Assembly: GCA_002448305.1 (NCBI GenBank)
Contig: DJWY01000009.1
Location: forward strand, 61,244 to 117,261
Source: Selenomonadales bacterium UBA7018
Lineage (GTDB): Bacteria > Bacillota > Negativicutes > Selenomonadales > Selenomonadaceae
DNA length: 56,018 bases
Direction: 5' to 3'
Shown: piece by piece, positions 26,001 through 33,734 of the stretch
How positions within the stretch are numbered: the first letter of the stretch is position 1
Layout of the letters: each line of letters opens with the position of its first letter
Notes under the pieces: model-generated
Databases searched by the model: none
Told to the model about the DNA's origin: nothing
What the model saw: the letters and a program-made list of their open reading frames with translations, nothing else
Program-made: the position numbers and the translations under genes

Positions 26001-28841
26001 GAGCATTTGAATCATTATACTACTGACAGTATTGTTAACTGTGGCTATGTCTTCTGGATATTTGGTGACGTTATTATCTATGTTTTTTCCCGAAATATTG
26101 ACGGAAGTTAAGCTAGCCGCGCCGACTAAAGTTATTTTGCCTGTGGAGGCTGTGACAATAACATCATTTCCGCTTTTTGTGGAAGAGTAAGTGCCGTCGC
26201 CGCCGCCAATTTGCAAGGACGAAGTTGAGTTAAAGCCGTAAATCGTATCGTCATTGGAAACTGCCGAAGTTTGAGTTTCTGTAGTGTACTGAACTAAAAT
26301 GCTTGCCGCATCGGCACCCAAGCTGATTAAATCTCTGCCTGCCTCGCCGACGATTGAGACGTTTGAGCCGGTATTTATAATGGTATCGTCGCCGGCTCCT
26401 GCGCGAATTGTGCTATAGGAACCGGAATTTTTAATTGAATCGCTAGCCGAGCCGCTGTTGATTGAAACTTCATTGCCGCTGTTGTCGATAATATCTTCAT
26501 CTGCGCCGGTGTTGAGTGTAGTTTTATTTCCGCTATTTGTAATTGAATCGGCACCGTAACCGCTATAGATTGAAGCCTGCGCACCGGTGTTTTTAATCAC
26601 GTTATCCTTATCGTTAGCCATGATTGTGGCAGCAAGACTGTTATCAATAGAAACTACGCTGTCAGCAAATTTCATATCCAAACGCACGGCAGAAGTTGCG
26701 CCGCTTTTAATAGAGATAGTGCCATTGTTTACAGTTAAGAGAACGTCGGAAGAATTGACGGTTTCAGTTTTGTAGCTTGTTAAGGTGTTTACTATTTTGA
26801 GCGTTGTGGAATCGTTAAAACCACTGATTGAATCGTTGCCTTCGCCCGCAGTGTATTGAATTAGATTGAGTGAGGCGGCTGAACCTAAACTGATAAGGTC
26901 GTTACCCGCGCCGCCGTTTAATGTAACGTTGGTGCCGTTGTTGGCAAGAGTATCGCTATCGTTGTTGCCACTGATTATTACGTTGCTACCGGAATTGAAA
27001 ATGTAGTCATTATTGTTGCCGCTATATATTGAGACATTGGAGCCGCTGTTAGAAATGAAATCGTTGCCATTTTCTTTTTCGCCACTTGCCGCGATTGTGA
27101 CGTTATTACCCGTGTTGATAATCTTATCGTCGCCGTCATTAGCTTTCATTGAAACGTTCGAGCCGTGATTTTCAATGGTATCTTTGCCGTTACTGCCGCT
27201 TATCTGGACGTTTGTCGCAACGGTGTCGTTGTAAACATAATTTTCATCCGAGCCACTATCGCTATACTGAGCTTCGATTTTGAGATTAGAGCCGTAATTT
27301 TTAATGGAATCGTTGCCCTTGCCGCCTTCAACTGAAAGATTCGAGCCGTAATTTTCAATGGAATCATTACCCTCGCCGCCATAAACTGAAGTATAATCGC
27401 CTCTGTTGGTAATGGTATCGTCCCCCACATTACCAAGAACTGAGACAAAAAGCCCTCTGTTGAAAATGGAATCGGCAATACTTGAGCCGTAAATTGTCGC
27501 GCTGTTGAGAGCATTATTTATAGTCGTATTGTCTGCGGTTAAGCTGAAACTTCTTTTTTCGGAGCCGTTATATTGTCCTTTAATATTGTAGTAAGGCAAA
27601 GTCGCCGCGCCTTCAAGAGTTATCTTGTTTGAACCGACAGTAATAAGAACGTCTTCACCGTTTGTCTTTTCATCGTAAGTGGCTTTTCCGTCGCCGATTA
27701 GCAGGAAGGAATTTTCATTTAACCCTTTAACCGTATTGTTAGGACTACTATTTATACTGGCGAATTGCAGACAGACATTTGTCGCGCTTGAACCTAAGCT
27801 GATTACGTTATTGCCCGCGTTGCCGATAATTGTTGTATTGGAGGCGGTGTTATAAATGGTGTTGGTGCCCGCGCCGCCGTCGATTGAAACCTTTGATTTA
27901 GTGTTATAAATAAAATCGTTATCAGCCTCGCCGGAAATTGTGACGGATTCGGCGTCATTGGAAATTGAATCAGCACCTGCGCCGCCGTTTATTGTTACGG
28001 TTGAACCGCTGTTAGAAATTGAATCAGCCCCGTTGCCGCCTAGAATTGTGGTGTAAGAGCCTTCGTTTGAAATAGTGTCGTCGTCGTTGCCGCCGTCGAT
28101 TGAAATTCTGTTACCTTTATTCAAAACGAAATCCTTGCCATTGTCGCCGGTGATTGTCACGTCGTTGCCGCTGTTTTCAATGTTATCGTTGTTGTCGTTG
28201 CCTGAGAGCTTAGAATTTGAGCTGACGTTATAAATGTAATCGTCATGTGCGCCGCCGGAAATTGTTGCGTAGTCGCCGCCGTTGGAAATGGTATCGGCAC
28301 CAACAGACGCGATGATTGAAACGTTCGAGCCGGAATTGGTAATGGAATCGGCGGAATCATCGTCATTGCCAAGAATTGTAACATAGTCGCCGTAATTGGT
28401 TATGGAATCGCAACCTTGTTGACCGTAGATTGTTGCTTGAGAGCCGACATTATAAATCAAATCATCGCCCGCGCCGCCCCAGATTACCATTTTGGAGCCA
28501 GCGTTTTCAGCGGGTTTTACAATTCCATTTTCGTAAGTGTAGCCGTTGAAAATCGTATCGTTACCGCCGTTGCCTGAGAGCACGCCGTTACTACTAATAC
28601 GATTGCCGCTGTTTATTATTATGTCATTATCTGTACCGCTATTCTTTTTATCGCCTTGAATTGAAACATTATCGGCGGTGTTAACGATAACGTCGCTACC
28701 AGTTAGGGCTTGAATCTTCGCGCCACTAATGTTGTTGTAAATGAACTGATTAACGTTATCGTTGCCTTCAAATGGAGTGCTCGCAACAGTAACTGAATTG
28801 TTGGTTGAGTTGACGATTGAGCTAATATCAAAATCTACCAT
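23085..28841 (-). CDS. Giant RTX-like calcium-binding repeat protein, 1918 residues
   Basis: This is a repeat protein with no signal peptide, as expected for type I secretion. Residues about 1-1400 are built of roughly 20-residue repeats of the form N-S-G-S-N-V-T-I-x-G-G-x-G-x-D-x-I, a variant of the RTX nonapeptide GGxGxDxU with alternating Asn-rich strands. At least five spacer modules interrupt them, each with AGDGNDTIYGFN-like and ITLxGAA-like segments. The last 200 residues contain canonical RTX repeats (YGGAGKDTLTG, YGGDGNDILTG) and a final module ending NGAFVKK. The RBS is AAAGGAGAGG. No ABC exporter, membrane fusion protein or TolC is in the window. Role probably surface or biofilm adhesion; inferred. 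Confidence 0.88.
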   Translation of the reverse strand: MVDFDISSIVNSTNNSVTVASTPFEGNDNVNQFIYNNISGAKIQALTGSDVIVNTADNVSIQGDKKNSGTDNDIIINSGNRISSNGVLSGNGGNDTIFNGYTYENGIVKPAENAGSKMVIWGGAGDDLIYNVGSQATIYGQQGCDSITNYGDYVTILGNDDDSADSITNSGSNVSIIASVGADTISNGGDYATISGGAHDDYIYNVSSNSKLSGNDNNDNIENSGNDVTITGDNGKDFVLNKGNRISIDGGNDDDTISNEGSYTTILGGNGADSISNSGSTVTINGGAGADSISNDAESVTISGEADNDFIYNTKSKVSIDGGAGTNTIYNTASNTTIIGNAGNNVISLGSSATNVCLQFASINSSPNNTVKGLNENSFLLIGDGKATYDEKTNGEDVLITVGSNKITLEGAATLPYYNIKGQYNGSEKRSFSLTADNTTINNALNSATIYGSSIADSIFNRGLFVSVLGNVGDDTITNRGDYTSVYGGEGNDSIENYGSNLSVEGGKGNDSIKNYGSNLKIEAQYSDSGSDENYVYNDTVATNVQISGSNGKDTIENHGSNVSMKANDGDDKIINTGNNVTIAASGEKENGNDFISNSGSNVSIYSGNNNDYIFNSGSNVIISGNNDSDTLANNGTNVTLNGGAGNDLISLGSAASLNLIQYTAGEGNDSISGFNDSTTLKIVNTLTSYKTETVNSSDVLLTVNNGTISIKSGATSAVRLDMKFADSVVSIDNSLAATIMANDKDNVIKNTGAQASIYSGYGADSITNSGNKTTLNTGADEDIIDNSGNEVSINSGSASDSIKNSGSYSTIRAGAGDDTIINTGSNVSIVGEAGRDLISLGADAASILVQYTTETQTSAVSNDDTIYGFNSTSSLQIGGGDGTYSSTKSGNDVIVTASTGKITLVGAASLTSVNISGKNIDNNVTKYPEDIATVNNTVSSIMIQMLAQNCSVTNSGNNVSVSCPNGYDYVYNNGSDFTLEGGTGNGSVQNVGVNAIINGQEGADSLVNSGSYVTLNGDAGNDEIFSSGNSVIINGGSGADSISNYNASVTIDAGAEDDYIYNSSVGSAISINGNAGNDLVINYAEKVTMLGGEGDDSIANAGSNFSASGGNGNDTINNYNANSTIAGDEGNDHIYNSNVGSNVSISGGADDDYINSFGDSVTMDGGAGNDTLFNSGSNVTVNGGEGADSIANWGNNFTFHYKAGDGNDTIYGFNETSAISISGSYSSVQSGRNIIFSVGNDSITLVDVLDYSDPADTDSHKDDENYIYNGQDSVVVKATDANGNYINNVGNFVTINGGAGDDTIKAVGAASSIKGLEGIYINGAAGDDSIRAKVLNSTIAGDTGDDIIDLLTSPGNNLINYTAGDGNDTLYNFGSSDSLSIAGGSYSSMISDDALILTVGKGSIIIHDADLLSTTNIVGSLSGGGETQLVTNNISSPVTVGSDVENIISFGRTKPVQITGNAKANSIVGGKGNDTLNGAAGNDKLTGGKGKDIFVHTAGNDVITDYGTGSDKVSLASTISDVSISGNNAVLTMNNGSTLTITDGYLVRNSSGKLTKKYRKVTLDGGKKSTAYMFDNHEIFNRSRNGVTLTSGATNNTISDLATKIKTIDATAASKVNSITGNSKANSILASTSDSTLNGGKGNDTLVGNSGKDVFVYKKNEGKDVIQNYAVNDTISIEGATIDNIFVKKDDVVFKVNGKRLRVKDAADKTITLSEDGTTKTFSDGVLYTGTTSAILSATFSAKSTTTINAVTIDATNIKKASKISGNSSANIIIGSKKNDTFYGAGGNDSILGGKGKDVIYGGAGKDTLTGENGRDKLYGGDGNDILTGGKGNDSLWGDDGADSFIYSKGDGNDYIYGFSNNDTLTLDAVIRDSNVKKDAITLKLSGGSVTFKDYTATTFNINSDTYQVKNGAFVKK

Positions 28842-28857
28842 AAACTATCCTCTCCTT

Positions 28858-28906
28858 TCAAAAAAAGAACCTTCGATTATTCGGCGATTATAGCACAAGT
28901 CGAAGG
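28858..28906 (-). terminator. Terminator of the binding-protein gene overlapping the repeat-protein promoter
   Basis: Leftward, CCTTCGA and TCGAAGG form a perfect seven-base stem with a 23-base loop, followed by TTC and seven T. It lies between the lipoprotein gene and the giant repeat gene. The loop contains the TATAAT of the next promoter. Confidence 0.65.
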
Positions 28907-28915
28907 GCTTTAACA
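28887..28915 (-). promoter_or_regulatory. Extended -10 promoter of the giant repeat protein
   Basis: Leftward, TGCTATAAT is an extended -10 element; the -35 region at 17 bases (TGTTAA) is weak. The start codon is about 45 bases downstream. The -10 lies inside the loop of the preceding terminator hairpin. Confidence 0.55.
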
Positions 28916-28933
28916 GTTTTATGCATTAAAATT

Positions 28934-29950
28934 TCATTTGAATAGGTTAGAAAATTTCTTGATAGTGTCATCTTTGTTTTCGAGGACTTCGGAATAATTA
29001 ATTTTGATACCGTTATTAAGGGCGTCGACGGGCGCGGGCAGATTATATTTTTCGGGCATTTGAACATCTGCGCGGACGGGCACTGTACCGGCATTAGCGA
29101 CCATTTGTTGAGCCTCTTGCGTCATAAGGTAATCGACAAATTTTTTAGCGTTGTCTTTATGGTCAGCGTTCTTGAAGATAGCGACGGGACTGGGAACCAT
29201 AAGCAGTTCATGAGGATAAACCATTTTGAGCGGTGCGCCCTTATCGATTTTTCCGGCGGTAATGTAATCGACGCCCAAGCAAGCATTCAAAACGCCGTCA
29301 GCGGTATCGTCGACAACTCTGCCGGAACCTTTGCTTTTACTCGCGCCGTTGTCGTGCAAGCGAATAATATAATCCCAACCAAATTGTTTTTCAAGTAGCG
29401 CGATACTCATAAAAGCTGTACCGCTTAGCGCAGGGTCAGCAATGCCGAAAGAATTTTTATAAGTCGGGTCGGTGGCGATTGTTTCCCAACCTGCAGGGTC
29501 AGCCGTAACTTTGTTAGTGTTAATGACAATGCCGAGCGTGCCGAGACGAGCCGCAGTAAACGAGCCGTCATAATCGTCGAAAGGGTTTAAGAGTTCGTCG
29601 AAGCCGGCGGGCTGATATTTTTCGAGCAAGCCTTCATTTTTCATTTGGTAGAAGTCGGGCACTTCGCTTGTCCAAATTATATCCGCCATAAGATGCCCGC
29701 TTTGGCGTTCGGCGTCGAGTTTCGCCATAATCTTTCCTGCGCCCGCTGATTGCCAATCTACTTCAATTCCGGGATTTTTCGCCTTGAAACCTTCGACAAT
29801 GCCGCCGATTAGCGATTCTTTCATTGACGTGTAAATCACTAGCTTATTGGCGGATTTTTTATCTTGCGCTTCCTTGTCGGCAGAATCGCCGCCGCCGCAA
29901 CCTGCTATCAGCAACGCCGCGCAGATTAGCATAAAAACTTTTTTGAACAT
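28934..29950 (-). CDS. Iron-type ABC transporter substrate-binding lipoprotein
   Basis: A 338-residue periplasmic binding protein of the Fe(III)/2-aminoethylphosphonate class. Residues 1-18 are a lipoprotein signal with lipobox LIAGC. The mature protein starts with a flexible charged linker, then KLVIYTSMKESLIGGIVEGF, VDWQSAGAGKIMAKLDAE, DIIWTSEVPDFYQM and ...LGIVINTN, all typical of type 2 binding proteins. The second lobe includes VDYLMTQEAQQMVANAG. No permease or ATPase is next to it. It starts three bases after trpA, so it is in the trpA transcript. The ligand cannot be read from sequence. Confidence 0.88.
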   Translation of the reverse strand: MFKKVFMLICAALLIAGCGGGDSADKEAQDKKSANKLVIYTSMKESLIGGIVEGFKAKNPGIEVDWQSAGAGKIMAKLDAERQSGHLMADIIWTSEVPDFYQMKNEGLLEKYQPAGFDELLNPFDDYDGSFTAARLGTLGIVINTNKVTADPAGWETIATDPTYKNSFGIADPALSGTAFMSIALLEKQFGWDYIIRLHDNGASKSKGSGRVVDDTADGVLNACLGVDYITAGKIDKGAPLKMVYPHELLMVPSPVAIFKNADHKDNAKKFVDYLMTQEAQQMVANAGTVPVRADVQMPEKYNLPAPVDALNNGIKINYSEVLENKDDTIKKFSNLFK

Positions 29951-29953
29951 GAA

Positions 29954-30730
29954 CTAAGCCTCCCTTAAAGCAGTTTTCATTTCGCGAACGTACTCGCCAA
30001 CAAATTTCGGAGCCGCTTCGCCGTACTTAGCAATAATTTTTATAATCGCACTGCCAACAATCGCGCCGTCCGAAATGCTCGCCATAGCTTTTGCCTGCGC
30101 GGGAGTCGAGATACCAAAACCAATCGCGCACGGAATTTTAGTATTAGCCCGAACTGCCGCAACTATCGAAGATAAATCAGTTTTAATTTCACTGCGCACG
30201 CCCGTCACGCCCAAACTTGATACGATATAAACAAAACCTTCAGCCTCGCGGGCAATCTTCGCAATACGATTTTCCGAAGTCGGCGCAATCATAGAAATTA
30301 AGTCGACGTCATATTTTTTACACGTCGGTAAGAATTCTCCTTTTTCTTCAAAGGGCAAATCGGGCAAAATCAAGCCGTCAACGCCAATTTCTTTGCACGT
30401 CGAAATAAATTTTTCCGCGCCGTAGCTGAAAACGACGTTGGCATAAGTCATAAAGACGAACGGAACTTTCACGTCGCCGCGCAGGTCTCTTACCATGTCG
30501 AAAATTTTATCAGTCGTGACGCCGCCTTGAAGAGCGCGAACATTAGCCGCTTGAATCACGACGCCTTCGGCGGTTGGGTCGGAAAAGGGAATGCCAAGTT
30601 CGATTAAGTCGGCACCGTTTGCAACGGCAGCTCGGACTATAGCGGCAGTCGTTTTCAAATTCGGGTCGCCGCAAGTTATGAACGGGATAAACGCTTTGCC
30701 CTGCGCGAACGCTTGAAAAATTTTACTCAT
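29954..30730 (-). CDS. trpA: Tryptophan synthase alpha chain
   Basis: This 258-residue TIM-barrel enzyme cleaves indole-3-glycerol phosphate to indole, which passes to TrpB. The start at 30730 has RBS GAAAGGAAAT and begins MSKIFQAFAQGKAFIPFITCGDP; the longer frame upstream has no family similarity. LIELGIPFSDPTAEG (about residues 45-59) carries the catalytic Glu and Asp; VSSLGVTGVR and GFGISTPAQAK form the phosphate-binding end. The stop abuts the binding lipoprotein gene. No trpB or other trp genes are adjacent, which is unusual; the rest must be elsewhere. Confidence 0.94.
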   Translation of the reverse strand: MSKIFQAFAQGKAFIPFITCGDPNLKTTAAIVRAAVANGADLIELGIPFSDPTAEGVVIQAANVRALQGGVTTDKIFDMVRDLRGDVKVPFVFMTYANVVFSYGAEKFISTCKEIGVDGLILPDLPFEEKGEFLPTCKKYDVDLISMIAPTSENRIAKIAREAEGFVYIVSSLGVTGVRSEIKTDLSSIVAAVRANTKIPCAIGFGISTPAQAKAMASISDGAIVGSAIIKIIAKYGEAAPKFVGEYVREMKTALREA

Positions 30731-30775
30731 GATAATTTCCTTTCGTTTAACCAGCAGAATCAAAATTTTTTGAAA

Positions 30776-30804
30776 AGTATAATGCACGAAAGCGAAAAAA
30801 TCAA
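30776..30804 (-). promoter_or_regulatory. Sigma-A promoter of trpA
   Basis: Leftward, TTGATT and TATACT are separated by 17 bases, about 45 bases before the trpA start. It faces the marR promoter 60 bases away. Confidence 0.7.
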
Positions 30805-30863
30805 TTACAGAGTCTCCTCTCCTCAGCGACCTTAAACTTTAATAAAAAAAACTCGAAAACATA

Positions 30864-30909
30864 TTGACTATTCTAAAGGTACCATGTATTATTTTTTACA
30901 GGGTACCTT
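30864..30909 (+). promoter_or_regulatory. marR promoter with palindromic operator
   Basis: TTGACT (30864) and TATTAT (30887) are separated by 17 bases, a strong sigma-A promoter. A perfect inverted repeat of AAGGTACC (30876-30883) and GGTACCTT (30902-30909) has one arm in the spacer and the other just past the expected +1. This placement is typical for autorepression by the MarR protein encoded downstream. Confidence 0.8.
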
Positions 30910-30934
30910 GAATATTTTTAAGGAGGAATCGAAA

Positions 30935-31420
30935 GTGGCAGAAAAAAAAGACTTAACGAAAAGCCTGTTGGAAATGTATAACTTGTTGCACCGCTATCAC
31001 CTTATGTGGTACGGGAAAAATTTCGGCGGACTCGACCCGTGGCAGGGGCAAGGACGTATTCTCAATGCGTTGCGCCGCATGCACAGCATTACGCAAAAAG
31101 AACTCTGTTATATCTTAGATTTGCGCCCGCAATCTTTGGGCGAACTCCTGCAGAAATTGGAGGCGAACGGCTACATAATTCGCTATCACTCCAAAGAAGA
31201 TAGACGCGCAATGATTATCGAGCTGACTGAGAAGGGAGAAATTTTCCAGCAACAAAAGCCCGATTACGAAGAACTTTATGTCACCTTGTCCGAAGCGGAG
31301 CGCGAAGATTTTCAAGAATCGCTCGATAAGGTTACTTTAGAGCTTCGCGAGTGGATTCAACGCGAACTTGAAAAAGACGATTATTTTGAGGGGCAAAATT
31401 ACCCGACGTTCAGAGTTTAA
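30935..31420 (+). CDS. MarR-family transcriptional regulator
   Basis: A 161-residue winged-helix regulator. The start is taken as the GTG at 30935, eight bases after AAGGAGG; a longer frame from 30884 would begin inside the operator. The winged helix is at about residues 45-110 (SITQKELCYILDLRPQSLGELLQKLEANGYI, then the wing HSKEDRRAMIIELTEKG). N- and C-terminal helices give the dimer interface; the tail is acidic. It probably binds the AAGGTACC palindrome in its own promoter and may also affect the divergent trpA. Ligand unknown. Confidence 0.9.
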   Translation: MAEKKDLTKSLLEMYNLLHRYHLMWYGKNFGGLDPWQGQGRILNALRRMHSITQKELCYILDLRPQSLGELLQKLEANGYIIRYHSKEDRRAMIIELTEKGEIFQQQKPDYEELYVTLSEAEREDFQESLDKVTLELREWIQRELEKDDYFEGQNYPTFRV

Positions 31421-31429
31421 GCGCGAAGA

Positions 31430-32272
31430 TTAATTTTTGTCGGCGTCCGTCGGTGGATTATCTTCGGGCGGTTCGTAGTCGCTTGATGAATCGTCGTTAG
31501 GCAGTTCGATAACGTCGCTGAACGGGACAATTTTTTCCTCGCCGTGTTCGTTATCGATATAGCGGAAACCTTCATCAGTTATGACGGCCTGGTCAGCCTG
31601 AAGAGCCGTTGCTAATGCCGCGCTTTGTTGGTCGATAGAAATTATTCCAAACGTGCTAAGGAGTTTTTTAAGGACAGTTTTTTTAGCCATAGCGTCAAAA
31701 TTCGTCGACCAGACAGAAGATTTTTTGCCGGAGCGCAAATCGTAAGCGTAACTTTGCGAATATTTTTCGGCATGCGCTTGAAGTTCTTCGCTAGTCATGT
31801 ACAAACTTTTCCTGAAACCGTTAATCAATTCCATGTAGGCGACGTAGCCGACGACGTTATCAGAAATTTTTTCGCCGCGAATAATTTCGCCCGTCACGAA
31901 GTCAATTTCTTTAATTTGACCTTCACAAACCGCGCCGGAATTGAGCGTGCGATATTGTCCGCTACGCATTGCTAGCTGAACGTAGCCGCGAAAACCGAGC
32001 TGGAATTGAGCTTGCGTTCCACCCTTGCTTTTATAAGGTACGATATGCGCAAAACCGAGCGAAGGATTTATGGGAAGTTTCAAAGCGGCGGCAATACCGG
32101 CGGCACTCAAAATAGAATTGGGCGAACATTCCTTGAGCTTGGGATTGCTATTAACGATTGTCAGTATTGACGAAATAAACGACGGCGCAGAATTGTCCAG
32201 AAGTTCTTCAAAACGGCGTTTGATTCCCTCCGAATTAAGCAGCTGTTGGAGCGAGGGCGTTTCTTGCCTCAT
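31430..32272 (-). CDS. recT: RecT-family single-strand annealing protein
   Basis: This 280-residue RecT-type protein binds single-stranded DNA and anneals complementary strands. Typical segments are PSFISSILTIVNSNPKLKEC, SILSAAGIAAALKLPINPSLGFAHIVPY, QFQLGFRGYVQLAMRSGQY and WSTNFDAMAKKTVLKKLL. The C-terminus is acidic and disordered (PNDDSSSDYEPPEDNPPTDADKN). RecT genes usually lie in prophages next to an exonuclease such as RecE; here none is present and neighbours are chromosomal, suggesting a phage remnant or domesticated gene. It is expressed from its own promoter beside the hairpin repeat array. Confidence 0.9.
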   Translation of the reverse strand: MRQETPSLQQLLNSEGIKRRFEELLDNSAPSFISSILTIVNSNPKLKECSPNSILSAAGIAAALKLPINPSLGFAHIVPYKSKGGTQAQFQLGFRGYVQLAMRSGQYRTLNSGAVCEGQIKEIDFVTGEIIRGEKISDNVVGYVAYMELINGFRKSLYMTSEELQAHAEKYSQSYAYDLRSGKKSSVWSTNFDAMAKKTVLKKLLSTFGIISIDQQSAALATALQADQAVITDEGFRYIDNEHGEEKIVPFSDVIELPNDDSSSDYEPPEDNPPTDADKN

Positions 32273-32299
32273 GAAAATTCTCCTTTCAATTTTTTAGTT

Positions 32300-32328
32300 A
32301 TTATAGCAAAAAAAAATCTGCGCGGCAA
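32300..32328 (-). promoter_or_regulatory. Promoter of recT
   Basis: Leftward, TTGCCG and TATAAT are separated by 17 bases, and TGCTATAAT adds an extended -10. It is 28 bases before the recT start and immediately adjacent to the tandem repeat array. Confidence 0.75.
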
Positions 32329-32330
32329 TA

Positions 32331-32905
32331 CAAAGTAGTCGACCCTTTCGAGCCGACTACTTTTTTCTATGTCATTGTACTTGATTCTTTTTAGTGAGGT
32401 TGCTCCTCAATCAATGTTCAGCTAATTTTTATTTAGGCGACGCTCGCTTTGAGCCGTCCCGATTTACTTATCGGCATTTTCTACCCAATTCCTTAAAGGA
32501 AAATAAAATCTAACCAAAATTTAATCAGGCGCGTTATCCTTGCAAAGCAAACAGCCGACCTTTTCGAGCCGACCGTTTTTTATGTCATTGTGCTTGATTC
32601 TTTTTAGTGAGGTTGCTCCTCAATCAATGTTCAGCTAGTTTTTCTTAGGCGACGCTCGCTTTGAGCCGTCCCGATTTACTTATCGGCATTTTCTACCCAA
32701 TTCCTTAAAGGAAAATAAAATCTAACCAAAATTTAATCAGGCGCGTTATCCTTGCAAAGCAAAACAGCCGACCTTTTCGAGCCGACTGCCTTTTTCTATG
32801 TCATTGTGCTTGATTCTTTTCAGTGAGGTTGCTCCTCAATCAATGTTCAGCTAATTTTTCTTAGGCGACACTCGCTTTGAGCTGTCCCGATTTACTTATC
32901 GGAAT
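32331..32905. repeat. Three tandem ~212-bp hairpin-rich units
   Basis: Units start at 32331, 32543 and 32755; the third is cut off after about 150 bases. Each has, in order on the + strand, a hairpin-like segment ending in a T-run (around TTTCGAGCCGAC), a double stem TTGAT/ATCAA with TGAGG-TTGCT-CCTCA, a stem GACG-CTC/GAG-C-CGTC (32439-32458, 32651-32670, 32867-32886), and CCGAT/ATCGG. In the third unit that stem reads GACA...TGTC, a paired change that keeps base pairing. The 676-base gap between recT and the Fe-S gene contains nothing else except the recT promoter. Orientation of any transcript is not settled. Confidence 0.85.
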
Positions 32906-32948
32906 TTCGGTCGCCCCCCTTAAAAGTTATCGAAATTTTAATCAACAT

Positions 32949-33734
32949 TTAATGAAGAGCCTTCGTCGGACAAATTTTTTTGCAACGCTCGCAACGAACG
33001 CATTCAGCGGAATTAAAATCCTTAGTCGGGTCAAGGTCGAGCGGACAAACGCTTTTGCAACGCCCGCAATCAATGCATTTATCTTGCGCAAACTTTATCT
33101 GGTAGAAACTATATTTGTTAATCAAGCCGTAAATCGCGCCGAGTGGACACATCATCCGGCAAAAAAATCTGTGGACAAGGACGCAACCTACAATCACCGC
33201 GATAAGGATAAAAATTTTCAGTGTGAATAATTTTCCTAAAATGTCGCGATATTCTTCATGAGTTGCAATCAGTGGCAAGCCCGCTTCCAAAGTTCCAGCG
33301 GGGCAAATGTATTCGCAAAAAGTTGGCTCGCCAAATTTCGTCACGACAGGCAGAATCAGCACGAAAATTATCAGCAGAAAATATTTCACGCGATTGAACT
33401 TGCGCGGGAGAAAAAGTTTCGGCGACGGAATTTTATTCAGCAACTCTTGAATCAAACCGAACGGACATAAAAAACCGCAAATTACTCGCCCGAATATCAG
33501 CCCGATTAAAATTATAAAGCCAGCCGCATAAAAGCTGAACTTGCCGCCCGCGCCCCCGACCGCTTGCAATGCTCCAATCGGACAGCTAAAAGTTGCCGCA
33601 GGACACGACCAGCAATTCAAGCCCGGTGCGCAAAAGTTTTTCAGTTCGCCGCGATAAAGTTTCCCGCTCAAGAAATTTGCCGCGTGCGGATTAGTTAAAA
33701 TTGTCGCCGCTAACTGAATCAATCGCCGTCTCAT
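32949..33734 (-). CDS. 4Fe-4S polyferredoxin membrane protein (NapH/YccM-like)
   Basis: A 261-residue membrane iron-sulfur protein. The start is the ATG that overlaps the stop of the upstream peptide gene (TAATG), so translation is coupled. About four hydrophobic helices alternate with cysteine motifs: CWSCPAATFSCPIGAL, CGFLCPFGL, CEYICPAG and CRMMCPLGA, the CxxxCP pattern of NapH-type quinol-linked proteins. The C-terminal 55 residues hold two ferredoxin clusters (CIDCGRCKSVCPLD and CVRCERCKKICPTKA). It probably moves electrons from the quinone pool across the membrane to the TlpA-like partner; inferred from the cluster. Confidence 0.88.
   Translation of the reverse strand: MRRRLIQLAATILTNPHAANFLSGKLYRGELKNFCAPGLNCWSCPAATFSCPIGALQAVGGAGGKFSFYAAGFIILIGLIFGRVICGFLCPFGLIQELLNKIPSPKLFLPRKFNRVKYFLLIIFVLILPVVTKFGEPTFCEYICPAGTLEAGLPLIATHEEYRDILGKLFTLKIFILIAVIVGCVLVHRFFCRMMCPLGAIYGLINKYSFYQIKFAQDKCIDCGRCKSVCPLDLDPTKDFNSAECVRCERCKKICPTKALH

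Noticed and set aside
32433..32689. Repeated 14-codon open frames (MPISKSGRLKASVA) on the minus strand of the tandem units
   Set aside because: The third unit reads ATT where units 1 and 2 have ATG, one residue changes, and the RBS is poor, while the hairpin in the same bases is maintained. Structure explains the pattern better than a peptide.
32331..32905. CRISPR array
   Set aside because: The units are about 212 bases with no short constant repeat and unique spacer pattern, and no cas genes are nearby.
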